Source: Bacteroidales bacterium UBA7258
Lineage (GTDB): Bacteria; Bacteroidota; Bacteroidia; Bacteroidales; UBA932
NCBI GenBank assembly: GCA_002472565.1
Contig: DKSK01000020.1
Coordinates: 6,130 to 70,129, forward strand
Reading direction: 5' to 3'
Length of the DNA: 64,000 nucleotides
Position 1 is the first letter of the stretch. Each line of letters starts with the position of its first letter. Shown piece by piece: positions 9,686 to 18,655 of this stretch. The notes beneath the pieces were generated by a model. It ran no database searches. It saw only the letters and a program-made list of their open reading frames with translations, and was not told the origin of the DNA. The position numbers and the translations under genes are program-made.

Positions 9686-12600
9686 CTAGAATTTGAACTC
9701 AAGTCCTACAGAATATGATTTCATCAGAGGATACTGGCCTCCATCAGAGGCATCGAGCTCAGGATCCCAAAGTTTGAAGTGAGAGAAGGTGAGGAGATTA
9801 GTCCCGCGGAGGAAAACTCTTGCGGAAGAGATGAACGACCTCTCGGCAAATTTCTTAGGGAGAGAATATCCTATTTCCAGATTCTTGAGTCTGACATAGC
9901 TGGTGTTCTTGAGCCACCAGGTGGAAGGCTGGGCATTGATTGTGTTCGGGCCATAGGTCAGACGAGGGTAGAAGACGTTCTGGCTAGGATTATCAGTCGT
10001 CCACCTGTCCTTGTAATTAGAGAATACATTGTAGTATCCGCCTGAATTCTGCCCCGGAAGAATATTTGAAGAAAGCATTCTCCACATGCGGGCGGCACCC
10101 TGGAAGAGTACGCCAAGATCAAGATTCTTATAGCTTGCGCTCATGCCGAAGCCGTATACTATCTCAGGCGCAATGGTTCCTCCGATGGCTGTCTTGTCGT
10201 AGACATCGATTCTGTTGTCATGGTTGACATCCTTGTACTTGATATCTCCAGGTCTTACCTTGGTAGAGAGGGTACATTCAGGAAGTGTAGAAATCAATGT
10301 TCCATCTGGATTGAAATCCGCGTCGGTATAAAGACCCTCGGCGACATAGCCGAAGATCTGGTTTACAGGATGTCCGGTCTGCGCCCTGTTTGTTCCGATT
10401 ATTGACTTAGGTTCATCCATCTCTATGATTTCGTTGTGGGCATAGGTAAAGGAGCCCATGGCGGAGAAGTACCAGTCTTTATTGAACTGCTTTCTTACAT
10501 TCAGAGACACCTCGGCTCCCTGATTTTTCACCTTTCCATAATTGGCCCAAGGAGACTTGATGAAGCCTGCTGTAAGAGGGATTGAAGATCTTTCCATGAA
10601 GATATTGTTTCTCCTCTCATCGAAAACGTCAAGGGACAGATCTACAACTCCTTTCCAGAGTCCGACATCGATTCCGAGATTCGTTTTGTTGACTTTCTCC
10701 CATGTGAGGTCAGGAACGCCGAATTCTCCTTCCGCCATACCGGTAAGCGCATAAGCACTTTCTACTCCCCACTTGTACATATCCAATGTAGCATAATCAT
10801 CGGAGATCGTAGAAAGATAGGCAAAGCGGCGGCCGCTGAGTGAAGCATTTCCAGTCTGTCCGTAAGAAGCTCGTATCTTAAAGTTACTTAGAACATTCTT
10901 AAACCTGGCCATGAAAGGTTCTTCTGACAAAACCCAACCTAGGGCGGCTGAAGGGAAGAAGCCATAGCGTTTGCCAGGTGCGAAGTTTTCTGATCCGTTG
11001 TAGCCGAAGTTAAATTCTCCGACATACCTCTTATCGTATGAGTAAGATACTCGTCCTGCCATTCCCTGGTTTCTGTAAGGGAGCTTGTCACCATTGTCGT
11101 AATTACTCCTGTTGACCATCAACATGGCGCCTACGACATGCTTCTCGGCAAAGGTCCTGTCATAATTCGCAGCGAGCTCAACATAGAGTCGTCTGTTTCC
11201 GTAAGCTCCGGAGACCGAATGACCTAGGGTATTGCTGCCAACGGAGGATCTGTTGAGAACAAGAGTTCCGTCTTCCCTTCTTTCGCGGGTTGGATTATAA
11301 AGGTCAGGGGAAGTGGAACGGGATACGGATCCTGACGAGTAGCGGTCAAAGGAGAATGTTCCCTTGACTTTGAGTCCGGGTGTGATGGCCTTAAGATCCT
11401 GGCTCAGAGAGAAGAGAGTCTCAATCTTTGAGGCAGTAGTGGTCTTATAGCCCATCTGAGTGGCCATCGCCCATACATTTCCCTCGGCTCCTGCCGGGAT
11501 TTCACCTGAAGAATACCTTACCGGATAATCAAACGGAACCGCTCTGAAGGCTCTGCTGAAAATCTGGTCGACACTTTGCGTTGTTGACTTTCTGTCTTGG
11601 AGATAACCGCCGATATTCACTCTGAATTTAGTCGTCTTGGTGATGTTGATATCGACATTCGACCTTACGTTGTAGCGCTGGAGCTTAATGGAAGGGTCCC
11701 AATCCCTGTCAGGATCCTTAGTCAGGATTCCCTGTTCATTGTAGAGGGCGGCTACAAGCGAATAGGTAAGGACGTTGTTTCCTCCCGATACCTCAGCAGT
11801 CACTCTCTGGTTTGACGCATGATCTTTAGTGACGGCATCAATCCAGTTGACGTCAGGATAAAGGTCTGGATCATAATGGCTTCTGGTCTTAGCGATTCGG
11901 TCCGTGTACATCGGGCTCGAGCCTCCGTCTACTAGAATATCGTCAAGAAGCTGCATATAATCTGCGGCGCCGATAAAATCAGGAAGTTTCACAGGTTCAG
12001 TGGCCGCGAATTCCGTTTTGATTGTAACCTTCGGCTTGCCGATTTCTCCGCGTTTGGTGTTGATAAGGATTACACCGTTGGCCCCCCGCACTCCATAAAC
12101 CGCACTTGCGGCGGCATCTTTGAGCACGGAGAAGGACGCAATTTCCTCAGGGTCGATATTGTTGATGTCCCTTTCAACTCCATCCACGAGCACAAGCGGA
12201 TCACGACCAGCACTCTGGAAGGTCGAAATTCCGCGGATCCAGAAAGTAGCATTGTCATATCCAGGCTCACCAGAGCTCTGAATTGAGAGAACACCAGGAA
12301 CTGTTCCTGCAAGGTTATTACTCATGGAACGAGATGTTCCCACCTTAAGTTTTCCAGGATCCAGGGATGCGATGGAAGCGACGACAGACTCCTTCTTCTG
12401 CTCGCCATAGGCGACAACAACGGCATCTTGAAGCTGCCCGATGTCTTCAGCCAAAGTTACGTTCACAATTTTATTGTTGCCGACGAGAACTTCTCTGGTG
12501 AGGTAGCCCATTGATCTGAATACAAGGACAGCCCATCTGTCAGGAACTTTAATGGAATAGTTTCCGTCAATGTCTGCGATGGCATGGACATTCTGATTGT

Positions 12601-12853
12601 TTTTAATCATGACGACGGCACCCGGTACAGGATTACCGCCCTCATCCGAGACGTTTCCTGTTACGGTGAATTCAGCACGAGCAGACTGGGTTTGTGTCTG
12701 TTCAGCCGGGGAAGCAGGTGTCATCCATCCCTGTACAGAGGAAGGGTGCCTTCCGCCAGCCTGGGCAGGCAGGAAGGTCATGGCAGAGAATACCACAGCC
12801 AAGACTATCGTGCCTCCTAATGATGGTTTTTGAATGCTTGAAAGCATATTCAC
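9686..12853 (-). CDS. SusC/RagA-family TonB-dependent outer-membrane transporter
   Basis: 1055 residues. After the signal sequence comes a CarboxypepD_reg-like domain (FTVTGNVSDEGGNPVPGAVV, about residues 62-140). The plug follows with a TonB-box-like stretch and VYGVRGANGVILINTKRG. The 22-strand barrel ends in SVGLEFKF with a terminal Phe, as outer-membrane barrels do. It imports oligosaccharides energised by TonB, together with the SusD partner encoded next. It is the first gene of the utilisation-locus transcript, with a 241-bp upstream gap that should hold the promoter. No frameshift is seen. Confidence 0.93.
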   Translation of the reverse strand: MNMLSSIQKPSLGGTIVLAVVFSAMTFLPAQAGGRHPSSVQGWMTPASPAEQTQTQSARAEFTVTGNVSDEGGNPVPGAVVMIKNNQNVHAIADIDGNYSIKVPDRWAVLVFRSMGYLTREVLVGNNKIVNVTLAEDIGQLQDAVVVAYGEQKKESVVASIASLDPGKLKVGTSRSMSNNLAGTVPGVLSIQSSGEPGYDNATFWIRGISTFQSAGRDPLVLVDGVERDINNIDPEEIASFSVLKDAAASAVYGVRGANGVILINTKRGEIGKPKVTIKTEFAATEPVKLPDFIGAADYMQLLDDILVDGGSSPMYTDRIAKTRSHYDPDLYPDVNWIDAVTKDHASNQRVTAEVSGGNNVLTYSLVAALYNEQGILTKDPDRDWDPSIKLQRYNVRSNVDINITKTTKFRVNIGGYLQDRKSTTQSVDQIFSRAFRAVPFDYPVRYSSGEIPAGAEGNVWAMATQMGYKTTTASKIETLFSLSQDLKAITPGLKVKGTFSFDRYSSGSVSRSTSPDLYNPTRERREDGTLVLNRSSVGSNTLGHSVSGAYGNRRLYVELAANYDRTFAEKHVVGAMLMVNRSNYDNGDKLPYRNQGMAGRVSYSYDKRYVGEFNFGYNGSENFAPGKRYGFFPSAALGWVLSEEPFMARFKNVLSNFKIRASYGQTGNASLSGRRFAYLSTISDDYATLDMYKWGVESAYALTGMAEGEFGVPDLTWEKVNKTNLGIDVGLWKGVVDLSLDVFDERRNNIFMERSSIPLTAGFIKSPWANYGKVKNQGAEVSLNVRKQFNKDWYFSAMGSFTYAHNEIIEMDEPKSIIGTNRAQTGHPVNQIFGYVAEGLYTDADFNPDGTLISTLPECTLSTKVRPGDIKYKDVNHDNRIDVYDKTAIGGTIAPEIVYGFGMSASYKNLDLGVLFQGAARMWRMLSSNILPGQNSGGYYNVFSNYKDRWTTDNPSQNVFYPRLTYGPNTINAQPSTWWLKNTSYVRLKNLEIGYSLPKKFAERSFISSARVFLRGTNLLTFSHFKLWDPELDASDGGQYPLMKSYSVGLEFKF

Positions 12854-12974
12854 GATGTTATTAGTGTATTGTAGAAATCTATTGTGTCTTCGTGGCCGGT
12901 CTTAAACAGCGAGCAATTTAAAACCTTTTGCAAGACAAAATTGGACAAAAACACACATTCTGAGGGTAATCAGA

Positions 12975-12991
12975 AGTTCAGAAATAGTTCA
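12975..12991 (-). promoter_or_regulatory. Possible HTCS operator upstream of susC
   Basis: In the 241-bp gap between the HTCS stop and the susC start, the minus strand carries two TGAACT copies (plus-strand AGTTCA at 12975-12980 and 12986-12991) exactly 11 bp apart. Direct repeats on one helical face suit an AraC-type DNA-binding domain such as that of the HTCS. I found no convincing TAnnTTTG box at fixed spacing in this gap, as expected for an activator-dependent promoter. The rest of the gap is AT-rich with short CAAAA runs and no gene. Confidence 0.3.
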
Positions 12992-13094
12992 TTTTTGTAC
13001 GAAAAGGATGGATACGGAAGATTATTACCCATTTAATGGCCGCCAAGAGTCACGGCGGCACCGACAAAAGGTAATGTCCGGTAGCGACGGCAGG

Positions 13095-16000
13095 TCAATC
13101 TTCCGAGCTATTTTTCTTAAATTCCGTAGGAGTGAGACCGAAGTGGCGTTTGAAGCAGATACTGAAATATTTCGGATTTGCAAAACCTGTCTTGAAGGAA
13201 ATTTCGGAGACATTAAGGTCAGAGTCCTTCATCAGCTGGGCGGCTCGCTTGAGTCTCATATCCATGATGAATTCCTTGATGGACATGCCAGTCAGACGGT
13301 TGATCTTTTCATAAAGAAGAGTGCGGCCCATGGCCATGTCTCGGATGAAGGAGTCGACATCGTAGTCGGAATTATCCATGTTGCGTTCTATGCAGTCCAT
13401 GGCCTTCTGAAGAAGTTTATCATCAACAGAGGAAATGACGAGCTTAGAAGGTTCCGCTATGTAACGCTTGCTGTAAAGATTCTTCATATCCTCCCTTGAC
13501 TTCAAGAAGGCCTTGATCTGCTGCTTGAGATAAGACAGATCGACAGGTTTGTCGAGGAAGACATTGGCTCCGGCCTCGAGCGCCTTGGTGCGGTTATCTC
13601 CAGAATTACCCAATCCAGAGAGCATTACGATTGGAATATGGCTGGTCTTGATATTGGCTCTAAGCTCACGACAGACCTCGAAGCCGTCCGCTTCAGGCAT
13701 AATAAGATCAGTAATGATTATGTCAGGGGCCGTTTTCTCTGCACGGGCAATTCCATCCCGTCCATTGGATTCAGCGTAAACGTTGTAGTCCTCCGAAAGC
13801 CTGTCGGAGAGATAATTACGGAAGCCTCGGTCATCCTCTATCAGGACTATGCTCCAGCGTTTTCGCTCATGCATAGTCTTATCCGAATCATCGCGTCCGG
13901 TCTCACTGACAAGTTCATCTACCTCCGAAGCGGCATATTCATAGGCCGAGTCTTCATCGGACTCAGACTTGTCTGCCCTGACTTCAGGAGAAGGAATGTC
14001 AAGGATGAAAGAAACGATGAAATTCTCGGATTTCATCTCTATGGTCCCGCCTATTACGTCCACCAGCTGTTTGACTATGGCAAGTCCCAGTCCGGAGCTG
14101 CTTCCAATTCTCGGTTTCATACCGCCTCGCGAGAAAGCCTCGAAGATATTTGTTTTAGTTTCCTCTGAAATTTCAGCTCCGGAATTGGATACGGTGAAAC
14201 GAAGAAAGCCAGGTTTCTCACCCTCTGTCACGCTTACTCCGATATGACCACCGGACGGGGTGTATTTGAAGGCGTTGGAGAAGAGATTGCTGAAAATCTT
14301 TTCTATGATGTCCTGGTCGAAGTTCGTATAGACCTTGGTGAACTTGGAATCAAAGTCGGTTTCCACTCCTCTCTTGGCGGCGAAAGGTTCGAAGAGGGAG
14401 AAGAGGTTTTTGACAAAACCCTGGATGTCGCCGGGCTGCGGATTCATGGTGATTTTCTGGCTTTCGATTTCCCTAAACTGAAGGAGCTGGCTCACCATGT
14501 GGCTGATTCTTGATGCGTTGCGTTCTATAAGGTCGACATCCTTCCTGACCTCGTCCGTGGCCGGGATTCTTTCTTTGAGCTGTCTGAGAGGGTCAAGAAT
14601 CATGGTGAGAGGAGTCTTGAGGTCATGGGAGATGTTGGTGAAGAAGTTGATCCTCGCCTTGCTAAGCTCGCTGAGGTTCTCCTCTTTCTTGCGCTCTAGT
14701 TCCAGCCTCTCCTCATATATCTTCTTGTTGGTCAGGTATCTCCACAGCATGTAGGCCAGGAAGACCAGGGCCAGGGCATAAAGCAGCAGGGCCCACGCCG
14801 ACCTGTAGAAGGCAGGCCTCACATGGAAAGAAAGAGTGGCCGGGGCGCCCCACTCCCCTCCCGCGGTGGCGGCCACCACCTGGAGCTGATAAGAGCCAGC
14901 CCTGAGGTTGAAGAACTGGACGGCGCGCTGGCCAGGAGGCAATTCGGTCCACTTGTCCGAGAGGCCCGACATTCTGTAGGCGTAGCGGTTGCCCACAGGA
15001 TTGAGGTAGCTGTCCGAGGAGAATCTCACCTCTATGTTAGACTGCCTGTGGCTCAGCCTTATGGTCTGGGAGCCGTTCATGGTGGAGATGGATCTGGAAA
15101 TCGGAGAGTCCTCCATCTCCGGGCTCACGTCCTTGTCATCTATCAGGAAGTCTGTGAAATAAATCTTTGGGGTCGCCGCCGACACTCCCACCCTGTCGGG
15201 GAAGATGGCGGTGAAACCATCCGTCCCTCCGAAAAGCATCTGTCCGGAAGAACGCTTGAAGCAGGAACGGACATAGTAGGAGCCGTTGCCAGAGCTGAGG
15301 CCGAGGTCTGGTTTAAAGAAGAGGCAGCGGGACCTGTCAAAGACCCAGACGCCCTCGTTGGTGGCCAGCCAGACATCTTTGGTAGGGACATCCTCCAGCA
15401 TGCTGAAAATCATCTTTCCCTCCAGAGCGTTTCCGGAAGAATCCCTGAGGCTTGCATAGGAGCCGTTGTTTCTCAGCACGTTGATGCCGCCTCCCCTGGT
15501 GCCGAACCAGATTTCTCCGTCCTGGGTCCGGACATAGGAGCAGATGTTGTTCGAAGAATAGGGCTTGTCCTCGAGGACGTATTGCCTGAGGACCTTGTGA
15601 GTGTGCACGTCGATGGAATAGACGCCCGTATGGGTGAGCAGGCAGAGATTGCCCCTCTGGTCATGGAACATGGTCTCGACCTGCATTTTGAGGGAGATTC
15701 CGTCATGGCTGAGGATGTTGATGTCGCCGACTGTGCCGGTGCCGGTGTCGAGGAAGCGGAGGCTTGCGTCGGGGTCGGCCAGCCAGTAGCCGCGGTCCCC
15801 TTCGGCGAGGAAATCATAGACGCTGATACCTTCGGTACCGGGGAGGGTACCGAAATGGGTGGAGCCTCTGCGGAGGACGTTGATACCTCCGTTGAACTCA
15901 CTGACCAGCAGGGAACTATCTCTTCCCCATGCGATCTTCTTGATCATATTGGAGGCAATCCCGCTGCCGTTGTTCTGGGTGAAATAGGAGAATTTGCCGT

Positions 16001-17111
16001 CTCTGGAGATCCTGTTCAGGCCTCCGCCCTCGGTTCCTACCCAGAGCGTGCCGTCGGATGCCTCGGCAAAGCAGCTCACGATAGGATTACTGAGCCCGTC
16101 GCGGGAGGCTCTGTAAAATTTCCCGGCAGCTTCGGCGGAGATGGTGGTCAGAGCTAGCTTGCCACCGTAAGTCCCGACCCAGACTCCCCACCCATCGGGG
16201 TCTTCGAAAATGGACCAGACTGAATTGTTCGGCAGGCTCTCATCGGAACCGACATCGGAACGGAGCATCGAGGTCTCCCCTGTCGAAGGGTCGAGGAGAA
16301 GGAGGCCGTACTGGGTCGCGACCCAGATTATTCCGTTTTTGTCGAGATAGAGCTGTTTGGAGCTGGCGGACTCCGGAAGCGGATATTTCTTCTCCAGAAG
16401 GCCGTCAGCGGAGTATTGGAAGATGCCTTCCATCTGGGTGAGTACGAAGATGTGTCCTCCCACGTCCATCACATCCCTGACAACGGTGCCGTCGGAAGGG
16501 AAGCGGACGAAGCGGGCGTAATTGCCGGTCGAGGCGTCAAGCCTGTAGAGGACACCGGCGTTTCCGACGTAGGTGAAAGGCCCGTCGCAGGTTAGGGAGA
16601 GGGTCGGAATCGAGGTTTCCACCCCTTCGGGCAAAGGGAAGGTGCTCATCTCCTGCAGGCTTTCCGGCCTGAAAGCCACTATCTTGTTGTCCCTGATAAG
16701 CCAGATAAGCCCGTCTTTTCCGGCCACCACATTACCGATGTTCCCGTCTATTACGAGCTTGAAGCCTTCGGTGGCATAGTCAAAGCGGAAGAGGCCGTGG
16801 TCGGTGGCCACATAGACATCGCCGTGGATGTCGGTCACGACATGCCCCATGGCCCAGTGGGTCTCGGGGTTGAACCTGAAGATTTCTTTATTCATCCGCC
16901 TGAAGCTGTCCCCGTTGAACATGTAGACGGCATCGAAGCCGCTGAACCAGATTCTCCCGATGCTGTCCTTCGCAATGGAATGGACGCCACCATAATAAGA
17001 TGTCTCCGGCATCTGGTAAAAGCGGTAGACGGAGGTGTCAATGGCTCGGGCCGGGGCTATGGCGAGGAGGGCGGTGAGGGCCGCTGATATGAGCCGGAAG
17101 AATTTTCTCAT
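13095..17111 (-). CDS. Hybrid two-component system regulator (HTCS)
   Basis: 1338 residues and apparently intact. The order is: signal peptide; periplasmic beta-propeller repeats (many GxxWxGT-like units such as IWVATQYGLLLLD) to about residue 700; a Y_Y_Y domain; one membrane helix near 770-790 (WALLLYALALVFLAYMLW); a histidine kinase with H-box FTNISHDLKTPLTMI near 830; the ATPase with SSGLGLAIVKQLV; a receiver with IITDLIMP near 1132; and an AraC helix-turn-helix at the C-terminus. It senses a glycan fragment in the periplasm and activates its utilisation locus, most likely the susC operon that follows. The start overlaps the stop of a small HTCS remnant (ATGA), so its translation is probably coupled to that remnant. 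Confidence 0.95.
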   Translation of the reverse strand: MRKFFRLISAALTALLAIAPARAIDTSVYRFYQMPETSYYGGVHSIAKDSIGRIWFSGFDAVYMFNGDSFRRMNKEIFRFNPETHWAMGHVVTDIHGDVYVATDHGLFRFDYATEGFKLVIDGNIGNVVAGKDGLIWLIRDNKIVAFRPESLQEMSTFPLPEGVETSIPTLSLTCDGPFTYVGNAGVLYRLDASTGNYARFVRFPSDGTVVRDVMDVGGHIFVLTQMEGIFQYSADGLLEKKYPLPESASSKQLYLDKNGIIWVATQYGLLLLDPSTGETSMLRSDVGSDESLPNNSVWSIFEDPDGWGVWVGTYGGKLALTTISAEAAGKFYRASRDGLSNPIVSCFAEASDGTLWVGTEGGGLNRISRDGKFSYFTQNNGSGIASNMIKKIAWGRDSSLLVSEFNGGINVLRRGSTHFGTLPGTEGISVYDFLAEGDRGYWLADPDASLRFLDTGTGTVGDINILSHDGISLKMQVETMFHDQRGNLCLLTHTGVYSIDVHTHKVLRQYVLEDKPYSSNNICSYVRTQDGEIWFGTRGGGINVLRNNGSYASLRDSSGNALEGKMIFSMLEDVPTKDVWLATNEGVWVFDRSRCLFFKPDLGLSSGNGSYYVRSCFKRSSGQMLFGGTDGFTAIFPDRVGVSAATPKIYFTDFLIDDKDVSPEMEDSPISRSISTMNGSQTIRLSHRQSNIEVRFSSDSYLNPVGNRYAYRMSGLSDKWTELPPGQRAVQFFNLRAGSYQLQVVAATAGGEWGAPATLSFHVRPAFYRSAWALLLYALALVFLAYMLWRYLTNKKIYEERLELERKKEENLSELSKARINFFTNISHDLKTPLTMILDPLRQLKERIPATDEVRKDVDLIERNASRISHMVSQLLQFREIESQKITMNPQPGDIQGFVKNLFSLFEPFAAKRGVETDFDSKFTKVYTNFDQDIIEKIFSNLFSNAFKYTPSGGHIGVSVTEGEKPGFLRFTVSNSGAEISEETKTNIFEAFSRGGMKPRIGSSSGLGLAIVKQLVDVIGGTIEMKSENFIVSFILDIPSPEVRADKSESDEDSAYEYAASEVDELVSETGRDDSDKTMHERKRWSIVLIEDDRGFRNYLSDRLSEDYNVYAESNGRDGIARAEKTAPDIIITDLIMPEADGFEVCRELRANIKTSHIPIVMLSGLGNSGDNRTKALEAGANVFLDKPVDLSYLKQQIKAFLKSREDMKNLYSKRYIAEPSKLVISSVDDKLLQKAMDCIERNMDNSDYDVDSFIRDMAMGRTLLYEKINRLTGMSIKEFIMDMRLKRAAQLMKDSDLNVSEISFKTGFANPKYFSICFKRHFGLTPTEFKKNSSED

Positions 17112-17371
17112 TTCTTTTCGTCTGTCTTCACCTTGCCGTACTCCGTAGGGAGACAGCCGACGTATTTCTTGAAACTGGTGGAGAAATCGTAGCAGGAGAG
17201 TACGGACTGCGTTCCAAGCCAGATATTTCCCAGCCTGTCCTGGACTATGGCTTTGACTATGCTCTGAGAGAGTCCGTCTTCAACTGTCAAGTGTCTGAAA
17301 CGGATACCGCTCTGAGCGAAAAGAGAGGTGGCTGAGAGGAGGGCGAGAAATATCGTTATGAAGCGTCTCAT
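17108..17371 (-). pseudogene. Internally deleted HTCS remnant, still in frame
   Basis: 87 codons. Residues 1-19 are a signal peptide (MRRFITIFLALLSATSLFA). Residues 20-57 are the first HTCS propeller unit (IRFRHLTVEDGLSQSIVKAI, then GNIWLGTQ). From about residue 62 the sequence jumps to FSTSFKKYVGCLPTEYGK, which is the last helix of an AraC DNA-binding domain, the normal end of an HTCS. The whole sensor, kinase and receiver are missing, about 1,200 codons, yet the frame is kept. I place the start at the ATG before RRF because it begins the signal peptide and lies just after a promoter. Its stop overlaps the start of the intact HTCS. It may now act only as a leader peptide. Confidence 0.75.
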
Positions 17372-17387
17372 ATCATGGGTAGTCTTA

Positions 17388-17420
17388 CAAAGATAGTCAA
17401 TTTCGGCATAAGCAGGCAAC
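17388..17420 (-). promoter_or_regulatory. Bacteroidota-type promoter of the HTCS remnant/HTCS pair
   Basis: On the minus strand TATCTTTG (plus 17388-17395) matches the -7 consensus TAnnTTTG. GTTG (plus 17417-17420) sits 21 bp upstream as a -33 box, one base off TTTG. The start codon of the remnant lies about 17 bp downstream, giving a short leader. Confidence 0.55.
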
Positions 17421-17586
17421 TTTTTGAAATTGTCCGAATCAATTTGATTTTGTCTTCGGTTTAGTCTTGTCTGTTATCCAGATGTTGGCCGTCAAGTTTA
17501 GGTAAGGGCCTTTGCACTTGCGGGAGGCGGTGAGTCAAGCCACAGACAAGCTGAAGGCTGAAGACAGGACATTTATCCGGATTTGA

Positions 17587-17650
17587 TTTGGTTTTTGTGC
17601 AAACGTTTGTATCTTTGCCTCGTAAAGAAATTGCAAACGTTTGCAAACAT
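17587..17650 (+). promoter_or_regulatory. Promoter with two LacI operators
   Basis: The -33 TTTG at 17587-17590 and -7 TATCTTTGC at 17610-17618 are 19 bp apart, a near-perfect Bacteroidota promoter. A LacI-type palindrome GCAAACGTTTGt (17599-17610) fills the gap between the boxes. A perfect GCAAACGTTTGC (17633-17644) sits 4 bp before the lacI-type start codon. Bound repressor would block polymerase at both places, so the regulator should repress its own operon. This promoter also fixes the regulator start at 17649, since an upstream in-frame ATG at 17583 precedes the promoter. Confidence 0.85.
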
Positions 17651-18644
17651 GGCTAAAACTACAATAACCGACATTGCCAAGAAGCTGGGTCTGACCCCCT
17701 CCACCATCTCCAGAGCCCTCGCAGGGAACCCCCGCATCAAAATAGGAACAAGGGAGGCCGTGGAAAAGGCGGCCGCCGAGATGGGCTACGAAAGAAATGC
17801 CGTCGCCTCTTCTCTGAGGAGCGGCAAAGCCATGACGGTAGGTATAATCGTACCGAGAATAAACCGAATGTTTTTCGGCAACGCCATCAGCGGGGCAGAA
17901 TCGGTCCTCAACGAGGCCGGATACACGGTAATCATCTGCCAAACCCACGAAAAAGTCGAAAACGAGAAAAACGCTCTCAAGACCCTGAGCATGAACAGGG
18001 TTGCAGGCATCCTTATCTCCCATTCTATAGAATCCGCAGACTCTTCCCATATCCGCGAGGCTCTGGACAGCAGGTCGAAACTGGTCCAGTTCGACAGGGT
18101 ATTCTACGACCTTCCGGGGGCTAAAGTAGTCAACGACAATTTCCATGGTGCCTACGAAGCCACCAGTCACCTCCTCCGGATGGGTTATAAGAAAATCGGT
18201 ACTCTGGCCGGCTACATGAATGTATCTTGCTATAAAGAGAGGCTGGACGGCTACTTCAAGGCCCTCTCTGATGCCGGAATGTCAAGGGACGAGAGCCTCG
18301 TCTACTATGGCTCCATTCTTCAGGAAACAGGCCGCGTGAGCGGGAAGAAGGCCATAGAGGCCGGTTGTGACGCACTTTACAGCGCCGGTGACTTTTCCGC
18401 TCTTGGAGCCGTTGAAGCGGCGTGCGAGGCAGGGAAAAACATCCCTGAAGACTTCGGGATAGTCGGCACGGCCAATGAGGATTTCACGTCCATCATGAAC
18501 CCTCCCCTCTCCTCCCTCGACCTGAATCCTTATGAAATAGGCAGACAGGCCGCCCTGGCCTTCCTGGACGGGAGCGATGAAGTAGTCAAGGTCAAGACGG
18601 AACTCAGGGAAAGGCTTTCCTCCAAAAGAAACGGCAACAGATAA
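17649..18644 (+). CDS. LacI-family transcriptional repressor of the uronate operon
   Basis: 331 residues. The N-terminal helix-turn-helix TITDIAKKLGLTPSTISRALAG (residues 4-25) is classical LacI. A periplasmic-binding-like sensor domain follows, with VGIIVPRINRMFFGNAISGAE and a late FTSIMNPPLSSLDLNPYEIG. The start is taken at the ATG that opens MAKTTITDIAKK, since the longer frame would add a peptide encoded by the promoter. It is the first gene of the operon and the next gene follows after 11 bp. Two operators in its promoter imply autoregulation. The effector is probably an intermediate of 4-deoxy-uronate breakdown, by context only. Confidence 0.9.
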   Translation: MAKTTITDIAKKLGLTPSTISRALAGNPRIKIGTREAVEKAAAEMGYERNAVASSLRSGKAMTVGIIVPRINRMFFGNAISGAESVLNEAGYTVIICQTHEKVENEKNALKTLSMNRVAGILISHSIESADSSHIREALDSRSKLVQFDRVFYDLPGAKVVNDNFHGAYEATSHLLRMGYKKIGTLAGYMNVSCYKERLDGYFKALSDAGMSRDESLVYYGSILQETGRVSGKKAIEAGCDALYSAGDFSALGAVEAACEAGKNIPEDFGIVGTANEDFTSIMNPPLSSLDLNPYEIGRQAALAFLDGSDEVVKVKTELRERLSSKRNGNR

Positions 18645-18655
18645 ATGATATAGAT

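Noticed and set aside
14823..16157. 444-codon open frame on the plus strand
   Set aside because: Antisense to the HTCS propeller; same GC-bias shadow with no motif or ribosome-binding context.
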